NCBI GenBank assembly: GCA_034509495.1
Contig: CM067505.1
Coordinates: forward strand, 13,270,921-13,334,920
DNA: 64,000 bases
Reading direction: 5' to 3'
Origin: Acestrorhynchus altus
Taxonomy: Eukaryota; Chordata; Actinopteri; Characiformes; Acestrorhynchidae
This document shows positions 50,450 to 60,700 of this stretch, in pieces; position 1 is the first letter of the stretch, and each line of letters begins with the position of its first letter. The notes beneath the pieces were generated by a model. It worked only from the letters and a program-made list of their open reading frames with translations. It was not told where the DNA came from and did not search any database. Position numbers and translations under genes: made by a program.

Positions 50450-51182
50450 TATTGGTGTATTGCACATTATTGCACATTATTATTGCACAGAGTCCAGTGT
50501 GTTGTGGTGGTTGCAGGTTGCTATTAGCTGTGGACTGTTGGTTCAGTTTCTACTCATTCCTATCCTTAATCCTCCTGTTACCCCTCCTCCCCCACAGAGA
50601 GGAGTTGTACAGTCTGATGGCGTGCGGGACAAAAGAGTTTTTAAAGTCTATTGGTCCTGCACTTGGGAAGGAGCAGTCTCTCACTGAACAGGCTGCTCTG
50701 GTGGCTGATGACAGTGTGTAGAGGATGACTGGCATTGTCCATAATGTCCAGCAGTTTTTTCAGAGTCCTCTTCTCTGCCACCGACACCAAAGAGTCCAGC
50801 TTTGTGCCAACCACAGAGCCAGCCCGCCTGATCAGCTTGTCCAGCCTGTGTGTGTCCTTGTTGGATATGCTGCCCCCCCCCCCCAGCACACCACAGTGTA
50901 GAACAGGACACTGGCGACCACGGACTGATAAAACATCCCCAGCAGTTTCCTGCAGATGTTGAAGGACCGTAGTCTCCTCAGAAAGTACAGCCTGCTCTGT
51001 CCCTTTCTGTACAGGTGGTTGATGTTACATGACAATCCAACTTTCTGTCCAGCCACAGCCTGAGGTACTTGTAGGAGTGCACAGCCTCCACCTCATCTCC
51101 CTCAATCAGAACTGGTTGTGACTTTGGTCTGGATCTCCCAAAGTCAATGACCAGCTCCTTGGTCTTTGAGATGTTGAGCTGC
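50450..51182 (-). pseudogene. LINE 3' end (L2/Rex1-like) with RT C-terminus
   Basis: On the - strand the frames encode the region after the RT core (YRKGQSRLYFLRRLRSFN, FYQSVVASVLFYTVVCWGGG) followed by a 3' tail. A run of 12-14 C near 50873-50886 replaces coding sequence and shifts the frame. Inactive. It adjoins a truncated Tc1-like element at 51183. Confidence 0.75.
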
Positions 51183-52110
51183 AGATGATTCCTTCTTCTT
51201 TATGATGCGCCAAATGTTCTCTATAGGTGAAAGATCTGGACTGCAGGCTGGCCATTTCAGTACCCGGATCCTTCTCCTATGTAGCCATGATGTTGTGATT
51301 GCTGCAGAATGTGGTCTGGCATTATCTTGTTGAAAAATGCAGGTTCTTCCCTGAAAGAGATGACGTCTAGATGGGAGCATACGTTGTTCTAGAACCTGAA
51401 CATAGTTCTCAGCATTAATGGTGCCTTTCCAGACATGCAAGCTGCCCATGCCACAAGCACTCCTGCAACCCCATACCATCAGTGATGCAGGCTTCTGAAC
51501 GGAGCGTTGATAACAACTTGGGTTATCCTTGTCCTCTCTGGTCTGAATGACATGGCGTCCCAGTGTTCCATAAAGAACTTCAAAACGTGACTCATCTGAC
51601 TACAGAACAGTCTTCCATTTTGCCACAGTCCATTTTAAATGACCCCTGGCCCAGTGCAAACATCTGAGCTTGTGGAGCTTTTGATGATGTTATGCACAGT
51701 TGATGATGATAACTTAAAAGTCTTTACTATTTTACGCTGGGTAACACCATTCTGGTATTGCTGCACTATCTTTCTGTTCAACAATGGTGGAATTGGTGAT
51801 CGTCTTACCATCTTGGCTTCAGAGAGACACTGACACTCCGAGAAGCTCTTTTTATACCTAATCATGTTGTCAATTGACCTAATTAGTGTTAATTGGTCTT
51901 CCAGCTGTTCGTTATATGCTCAAGTTCCTTTTTCCAGACACTTATTGCTACTTGTCCCAACTTTTTTGGAATTTGTTGACACTGAAATTTTGAATCAACA
52001 TATTTTCCTTTAAAGTGTTACATTTACTCAGATTAAACTTTTGATGTGTCATCTATGTTCTATTACAATTAAAATATTGACATTTGTTTAGTGTCCCAAC
52101 TTTTTTGGAA
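51183..52110 (-). pseudogene. Truncated Tc1-like transposon
   Basis: On the - strand: an HTH region at 51865-51635 (PLLNRKIVQQYQNG, STVHNIIKSS), then 51479-51144 with QQDNARPHSA and SPIENIWRIIKKK, the second Asp and the Glu of the catalytic triad. The outer end near 52110 reads 'gtcccaacttttttggaat', a usual Tc1 terminus. The other end is missing where the LINE fragment begins. Confidence 0.85.
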
Positions 52111-52118
52111 TCCGGTTT

Positions 52119-52228
52119 GTAGTAGTAGTAGTAGTAGTAGTATTTTTTCATCATTAATATTATTATTATTGTATAATTATTATTGTTGTTATAATAATAA
52201 CAACAACAATAACAACAACAACAACAAC

Positions 52229-52279
<51 letters not shown>
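52119..52279. repeat. (TAG)n, (AAC)n and (AAT)n microsatellites
   Basis: Trinucleotide arrays at 52121-52141 and 52195-52279, separated by T-rich sequence. Confidence 0.95.
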
Positions 52280-52369
52280 TGGTTATCTTTATTTGTTAAT
52301 ATCATTATAAAACTGAATCATGAAATGTTTAGGGTTTCTCTTTCAAACTAATTCATCTCTGATATCCTT

Positions 52370-52475
52370 TCTTCCTGTGTTGTTCACCTTTTTATTTCTT
52401 GATTTCTGTGAAGCTGCTCTGTGACAACTTCAGTTATGAGTAGCGCTATACAAATAAATGTTGATTTGATTTCCT
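52370..52475 (+). repeat. Fish LINE/SINE tail repeat
   Basis: It contains 'gatttctgtgaagctgctct' and 'agcgctatacaaataaatg', the same family as 7600-7690. Confidence 0.75.
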
Positions 52476-52589
52476 AGACATAGTATAGTTTATGTTATGA
52501 GATTCCTGGGTAGTAACTGGTTTCTGTCTGGTGGTTTTGAAACAGTGATAACTGATGTGGAATTTAATGGTTTAATTGGTGCCCTATGG

Positions 52590-53275
52590 CTGTAGATCTG
52601 GGTGGAGTGGGTGAAGGAGTGAGGGACTGAAGGCAGTTTGTGAAAGTGTCAGGGCAGTGAGTGAGTGAAGGAGTGAGGGAGTGAGTGAAGGATTGAGGGA
52701 CTGAGGGCAGTGAGTGTGGGATTGAGGGCAGGAAGTGAATGACTGAGGGCAGTAAGTGAAGACGTGAGGTACTGAGGGCAGTTTGTGAAGGCATCAGGAC
52801 TGTGAGTGAAGGAGTGAGGGTGGGACTGAGGGCAGTGAGTGGAAGAGTGAGGGACTGAGGGCAGTGAGTGAAGAAGTGAGGGAGTGACTGTAGGACTGAG
52901 GGCAGTGAGTGACGGAGTGAGGGACAGAAGGCAATTTGTGAAACAGGGCAGTGAGTGAAGGAGTGAGGGAGTGAGTGAAGGAGTGAGGGAGTGAGTGAAG
53001 GAGTGAGGGAGTGAGTGAAAGAGTGATGGACTGAGTGAAGGCAGTGAATGAGGGAGTGAGACAGTGAATGAGTGAGGGACTGAAGGCAATTTGTGAAAGA
53101 GTGAGGGCAGTGAATGAAGGAGTGAGGGACTGAGTGAGGGTAGTGAGGGTAGTGAGGGAATGAGTGAAGGAGTAAGGGTACTGAGTGAAGGAGTGAGGGA
53201 CTGAGTGAAGAAGTGAGGGTAGTGAGGGCAGGAGTGGGGGACTGAGGGTAGTGAGGGTAGTGAGTGAAGGAGTGG
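52590..53275. repeat. GAGTGAGG-type minisatellite upstream of clk2
   Basis: Purine-rich imperfect repeats combining 'gagtgaggga', 'ctgagggcag' and 'tgagtgaagga' units over about 690 bp. Strand asymmetry is extreme (C-poor on the + strand). It ends at the GC-rich clk2 promoter region. Confidence 0.92.
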
Positions 53276-53560
53276 GAGGAGGCTTCTTCACTCGTTCACT
53301 CCAATTTAGATGAGAGGAAACGACACGAAGCGCCACCACGGATTTCCTTTGGGATAAACGCACAGGCCTCGCCGCTAAAACGGTACGCTTTTAATGTGTT
53401 TTGTCGGTGGTGTGAGGCGAGGTTTGGTGTGTTTGTGACTGGTTTCGAGCGGTTTAAAGCGGCTCCCTCCCTCATACGAACCTGCCTACTACAAGATGGC
53501 GGACGGTTAGCCGGATTAGCGCCGTTAGCAAAACAGCGCCGGAATGTTTTCTTTTGGACT
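53276..53560 (+). promoter_or_regulatory. Probable clk2 promoter/5' non-coding exon
   Basis: A CpG-containing segment after the minisatellite. AAGATGGCGG at 53493-53502 is a YY1-type site of the sort found near start sites of housekeeping genes. The coding exon starts right after an acceptor, so a non-coding exon must lie upstream, probably here. A possible donor (GTACGC) follows at 53383. Confidence 0.55.
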
Positions 53561-54364
53561 GAGTTTATTGTCTGATTACACACACTGGTGATCTGATTAC
53601 ACACGGTTGGTTCTCCACTGCGGTGTAAACGGTCTCTTGGTCTGTCTGTCAGTAAAAGGATGTTTTACAGCCTTAAAATGTCTCGCTGACGTTATTAAAC
53701 CTGATCCTGGTCTTCAGCTCCGACACAGCGCCGGTTTAAACCACTGCGTTATTAAGGAGCCTCCTCTGATCTGAGACAGCGCTTCTGTAGTTCCCACAAA
53801 CATCTCCTGATGTTCAAGTCTTCACCAGACTGCTGCGATTTTCAGCGGTCTCCTTGTTGAACACAGCAAACGCTGATGATCTTTTGATCTGAAGACTTGG
53901 GTTTGTGTTAAAGTGCTCTCTACTGTCTCCTCATGAACCAGATCCACCTGCGAGTCTGTCCCTGCAGCAGGCCTGAACAGCCTTCCTGAAACAAACACCT
54001 TTAAAGCTTTACTTGAACTGAAATATGAGTAGAAGTCTTCTCTCTCCTGAGATCCGCTGTTCTTCGTGGAGATTCTGGTCTGGAAGGGAACATTTGTCAG
54101 TGGTGAATAATGAAGTACTTTATGATATTAAATACACATGATGCTGATTTTGGCCTTTAAAGTATCAAACTAGAAGCTGTCTTTCACCTGCTGTTATTTC
54201 TATTAGTCAAACACATGATGTCCATTAAAACTCAAAGGTACAGAAATGAAAATGGGATTTTGTGCTGTTATACAGCAATCATTCAGTCATTTTAGGGGGT
54301 TCAGGGACCGAAATCCACTAAATGTAAAACCACCAACACACAGATACTCTTAAACATGGTTTAG

Positions 54365-54605
54365 TACAATTATAATGATTATTATTATTATGATTATTAT
54401 TATTATTATTATTATTATTATAATGACTATTATAATCAGTATTATTACAATCATTATTGTTATTATAATTACTATCATCATTATTATAATTCTCATCGTT
54501 ACTGTAATTGTCATTATTATTGTCATTATCATCGTTGCTATTGTTATCATCATTAATATTATCATTAGCATTATTATCATTGTTGTTTTCTTTGTTTATT
54601 ATTAT
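54365..54605. repeat. Imperfect (ATT)n repeat
   Basis: About 240 bp of ATT/ATC/ATG triplets in the clk2 5' intron. Confidence 0.95.
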
Positions 54606-54790
54606 TTGCTCAAATAAAACAGAATCATGAAATGTTTAGATATAGCTCCATAATAATGATCATTTATGTTATGAGGTTACTGGGTACAAGGACAGAAATC
54701 CACCAATTGTAAAACCCCCAACACACAGATACCCAATTTTCATCTTTTGATCACGTGCATGAATGCCCTGTGTTTCTCTGTATCCCACAG

Positions 54791-57700
54791 ATGCCTCACT
54801 CCAGGCTGTACCCCTCTCCGGAGCGGGCCAGCCGCAGCAGCTATCAAGACCATCGATATCGAGAGCGTGATCGAGAACGAGGGAGAAAACAGCGCCACCG
54901 CCGGTCACCTTCCTTTTCCTCAAGCAGTGACAGAGAGAGACGGGTACGCAGACACAGACAGGAGGGAGGCTATGCACGATCCAGAAGGTACATGTTTTTG
55001 AGAAGCATTCTGACCTGAAAAGAAAATGTGCTGAACATTTATCCTAATAATCTGATGATGCTTCTTTTTCAGCTACAACAACCGCTCAGTAGACAGACGG
55101 CAGTATGACAGACGTTATTGTGAGAGCTACCGACGTCAGGACTACAGTCGAGATCGGGAACGTGATCGTGGGACACCGGACAACTACTACTCTCGTGATA
55201 CCTCACCCAGCTACGACTACCGCCGTGCCCACGAACGGGATCGTGAGGACTCATATCGGCAGAAAGGCAGCAGGCGTAAGCACAAACGAAGGCGGCGTAG
55301 AACCAGGTCCTATAGCCCATCTTCCTCGGTGAGTACTTCCTAAACCATGCCTTGCTCTTTGGGCCACCTCCTCCCCCATTTTCTCTCTGTCTCCATCTGT
55401 TCAGCTCTGGCTTCCTTTCTCTTTAACCTGTTCTTCTCCACAGCCCCAAGAATTGGTAAGTATGAACTCTTTTAGTTTTTGTTTTGTTTTGTCTTTCGTT
55501 TAATTTTGTTCTTTTTGCGTGCATTGCTGTTAGAGAGACAAAGTCTTGGATTACAAAGTGTGTTGTGATCCTATGTTAGACAAGAAAATAGAAAGAAAAA
55601 AAAGGCCTTCTGCCAGTTTGGGTTAGTTCAGTCCCCATGTTTAATTTCATATTTTGACCTTCTGTCATTATTACTTAGAAGTAACAGTTTGAGTAGTTTG
55701 TAAATTTTTGAAATCTTTTGAATGGAAGTAATATTTCTCTCTACACACTTCATCTTCTTTTTCTCACTAGTTGTAACTGAGAGTTAGTGACCAGCAAGAT
55801 ACTTCATATTCTTAATGAATGTGCTCAGATCTTTACTTTTGTTGCTTGCTTTCTTTTATTTCTACTCTGGGTAGTGCAAATAATTTCAAACTTCTAATGT
55901 CTTTGCTCATGTGTGTTTTTAAATATGTGAAATGTTTATGATGCAGGTTGATGTTGACTTTTGTCAGGGCTGCTAGGCAGAGGGTTGAGGGGAGTACATG
56001 TAGAAAGCAAGAAAAGAGGGACAAAATGTGATCTTTGACTTGTTCCCTTGCACTATATCCCTATCGTTATATATATCTCCTCACGTGGTGTCATACGAAT
56101 CGCCCCATGATCACCAAACCTACCAACAACAACAACACTGCTCCTCTCCATCGCCGTGGCTACGGCTGCCCCCCTCCGCTCTCCCCTCTCCACCTACCCC
56201 CCTCCTCCCTCTGCGGTCGTGCTGTGTCCTCTCACCTGTGACCCTGGCGGGGGCCGAAAAGCAGCGGAGTGACAGCGGGACGCGGGCGCTGTGTGTGAGG
56301 GACGACGAGGAGGGTCATCTGATCTGTCGGAGTGGCGACGTCCTGCAAGAGAGATGTACACACTGCCACTACTACTACTCTACTCCTATATCGTAACCTT
56401 TCTCCCTATCAGTACCAGCACAGAGCAGAAATACACACACATGGGTGGGCAAGAGGTCATGTTGTTGATGATGATGGTGATGATGATGATGAATGTGATG
56501 ATGCCATTATAGAATGCGCTCCCCTGTCATCAGAATAGAGCAGGAGGTTGAATGGCATAATGAATATGTATTGTTATTTTTTAGTTCATTTCTTTTTATT
56601 TGCTGACAGGGTGGCGATAGTGGTTCAGTACTGCATTGCAGGAATGTCTAAAAGTATTTTTTGCAGCATTCGATGTCCTTGTTCTCTGTTAACAGAGAAG
56701 ACACACTATTTTTCTTTATATTAGAGATTTTAGACTCAGGAGTTTCAGTCTTGCATTGTACCTCAGAATCTGGGGCAGATTGTAAACAGACTTTTCCTTA
56801 AATTAAGGCAGTTAACTTGTGGAGGGAAATGGGATCAGGTCTTCCTTTTATTTGTTGACTTAGGACATTTACTATGATTTCTCAACAGGGTGTCTTGTAG
56901 CAATTCCAGGACTGAAAAGTTATTAATCTTGCCAATTAAAGACATTTTGTTTGTTTATTTCTTTCTGTGGAAGATGTGCGAATTTCCCGATTGTCCATTT
57001 AAATTAAGTTATAATGACGATTACAAATAGGGAACGACTGTTAGAATATTTACCGCCTCAGTTTGTGTCCCGATGTGGTCCATTTCTAAATACTCTTTAT
57101 TTCTCCCCCTTTCTCTCTTTCTCTTTATTTATTTTCCCTCTGTCTTTCTCTCAGATGAAATTGTTGGCACTTTGGGGGAGGGTACCTTTGGGAGGGTGAT
57201 GGAATGCATTGACCATCGCAGGTAAGCATCTTTACTTAATACACTTGACTGTCAACCAGTTTACAAGTAGTTCATATATTTAACTAGTGCATCAGGCAGA
57301 TTTCAGATTCCGTTTCAGATATAAAAATCACTTCAGATAACGTTTTCAGGGACAGGAATGGGGAAATATGACTTGGTTTTACTGCCATTATAGTTAATTT
57401 TGTTTCTGTTAACAACTTCAGTGAATTGAAATGACTAAGCATTGTCAGCTTTAACTTAAAGGGTTAAACTAAAAAATATTGCATTAAAGCAGGGGTTCTT
57501 AACTTCTAGGGAGATCGGGAATGTGACACTAATTAAGATGTTTTGTCAGCTAAATGTGCGATGAATCAGATTTAAGCTAAACTTTTTCACACTGTATCGC
57601 TCTCAGTCTTGATGGAGTGTCTCGCATGAAGGACATGAAGGCAAACCACTGTTGCTTAAAATAGAGCATTTTTAGAACATTTTTTTTTTTCACTGAATCA

Positions 57701-60700
57701 AACTGATTCACTCGCCATTCTGCTCGACTCTTCGATCTCTCGGCACGTCATTCAGGCTGGATTAAAATGGATCGTTTTTTTAGAAGGTCGAATTGGAAGT
57801 GGGGACGCAAAATGCACTAGAGCAGGGGTCGCAACCCGTGGCTTTTTCATCCATATACCGCAGCTGCGTGTGGTTCAGGAAAATACATTATAAGTATTTA
57901 AATGAAATTTTGTGGCGTTAATTCAAGATTTCAAGATTATTGGATCCAAAATTATACTTAATTATATCAAAATAAGAGTCACAATTGTGGAAGCCGGTTT
58001 ACCGCCAAAACCCGGCAGGTGTAAATCAACCTGATCTGGATCCTGATGCGAATCTGAACCCGGAGCTGTTTCTGGAACTGGATCTGACTGACATAGCTGA
58101 CACAGGCATGTGGGTGTCCGAATTCAAACGCTTGACGGAGGATTTTGAAGATGTTGCCCATCAGAAGGCCACTCTTGTTCAGAATCAAAAATGGAGTGAT
58201 ATTGAGAACCTTCCAGGACAAACTTGTTTGAAACATGGAGCGTCATCCCCGACACCTATATAAACATGAAGAAATATGCATTTGAAGTCCTGTCGATCTT
58301 CAGATCCACATATATATGTGAGCAGCTGTTCTCCACCATGAACTATGTTAAAAACAAACACTGCTCACAACTCACAGAGACAGCTTACAGTCCTGCAAAG
58401 GTGAAAGTGACTTCATACAGCCCCGATCTGCAGACGCTGTGCACAGAGCTTCAGGAGCAGAAGTCCCATTAACCAGGGTTGCTTTTTTTTTTAAGAATTC
58501 AAAATGTTCAAAAAGCGTTCATTAAATAATATCTAATTTTATTGGATTTCAAACACTATAGTTGTTTATACAAAGTGTAAAGGTAAGAAAAAGCAACATA
58601 TACTGCGTTCTCTTCATTTTAGATGTCAAAAATTATTTGTAGCTCCCAGTGTTTTATTTTCCGTGGAAAACGGGTCCAAACGGATCTTTGTGTGTTAAAT
58701 GTTGGCGACCCCTGCACTAAAGGAACATCAGAACAGGTAAAAACAAGGAAAGTGAGAAAATATGATGAACAGTACTTGGAATATTTTAGGAGTTATTGAT
58801 ATCATTTTTTTCTTGGGGGTAGGGGGGGGAGGTCGTGAAATTTACTGGAGCCTAAAAGGGGGTCCCACAGTGAAAAAGGTTAAGAACCTCTGCATTAAAG
58901 CAATGAGCCACAAGAGGCCGTGCATTACAGGGATTTTATCACGGTGAAGGAAATTTTAGGTACAGTGCAAAGTGGGAGAACAATGTTGCTACACAAACAT
59001 TAGGTTGACTGTTTAACTAACTACAGTAATATGTACCCACTCCATAAAACAAAATAAATTCCAATATCTCAATTGATTTGCATGCTAAAGGAGATGTTGT
59101 AGGAAGAACAGAGCCTAGCCCAGGGCTGCGTTTTAAACCTTTACCTCAAGAAGCTAAACTCTGGTCGCAAGGAGTTTAACAGGAAAATTATATAGAACTA
59201 AAACACCTGCTCAATTATTAGAATTAGTGTTTACATTAATCTGTACATTCACGTTTATTGTGCATGACCTGAAATATTGTTCAACCATGTGTGTGTTTTT
59301 CTTCGCTGGTGGTATGGAGAGGTTTGTCTCTGATGATGGGCATTTTGGTGACTCGGTGCAAGCAAGAATGTTGCTTCAGCATCTCCACTCTGTGAAGCCA
59401 CCATTTCCCTTACCTCCTACCCCGCATTAGAAAGTTTGAACTGTTGTTCTTCAAAGGCAGTGATTGGTGTACAAAGTTTGAATGCCAGCTGCCTTGTAAT
59501 TCCTGGGCAACATGGAGCCAAGAAAATTGACACCCATAGGTCCAAAATAAAATGTACATGATGTGACATACTAGCTTAGCTATTGAGTTTATTAACCATG
59601 AAACATAATGAGTTTTAGGATATGATCATCTTTCTTTGTCAAAGAAAATTGTAGTTCTATATATTTGGTGAGAGCTGACTTTTTCCTTTGAATCCACCTG
59701 CCTTTTATCTCCATCCAAAGAAGGGAGAGACATTTCTCCAAAAAGGCAATGGCACATAACGTCTCCTGGCTGCTTGTACATAAATACACATTGGCTCTTT
59801 CTCGCTCTCTCATTTGGGTCTTTGTGGATTTCTGGGATATTTTTAAATGTCAGGGTAACATACTTTAAACCATTCATGATTCAGGTTTCACTGCTTTCTT
59901 TCTTTGGCTCTCCGTCTTAGATGCAGCTGCATATCAAACAATACTTTGGGTTGAGCAGCTCAGAGTGCTTGATTTTAATGAAATCTTCATCTGTTATAGC
60001 CTGATGATGTGTTGAGTTCTCTGCAAAGTTTCCTCACTACTCCAATGAAAATGGTTAATTAGGGTCAAGGCAAACTAAGGGGTCTGTCATTGATGTACCT
60101 GTTCAGTCCCTCACGTAAGCCAGCATAGCTGCTGAAACCATATCACGTTTTCCATTTTTCACTGTAGCGTAAAACTACTTACCCAAGTACTTGGTTCAGC
60201 TCCATTTTGGTCAAAATCAAAAGGATTTTGGTCAGTTTTTTTCAGCACACCAGTTTTGAAAACTGTGAACGGCCCACAAGGTTTGTTTCACTGCACCTTC
60301 TTCATTTTGTAATTTTTGTAACACTTCTATGTCCGTGTTGTGAATTTCAGCATTTTTTTTTTTTTGTTCTTTTTTCCTTTCCCTTGAGTTCTGTCTATCT
60401 CTTGCCCACATTCGTCCATTGTTATATCAAAATTCAAGATTCGGGCAATTTAATCCTAGATCAACTCATGTGGGGTACAAAAAGGAAAGGTTTCCCTGAA
60501 GCGTACCATATCATTTGTCAAAAACAGTGAGGGCACTGTTATGGCATGGTCATGTGGCTGATACATTTAAGATGTAAGATGGTGCTTCGTGATATAGATG
60601 AATAATGACCCAAACATACTTTAAAAGCAAACCAAGAGCGGCTACTGGCACAGAAATGTATTGTTCTAAAATGGCCACATCAGTGACCTAACTTTAATTC

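Noticed and set aside
52649..53363. Pro/Ser/His-rich - strand frames of up to 189 codons
   Set aside because: Translation of the GAGTGAGG minisatellite; no stop codons arise because of the repeat composition.
54350..54617. Ile/Met-rich frames on both strands
   Set aside because: Translation of the (ATT)n repeat.
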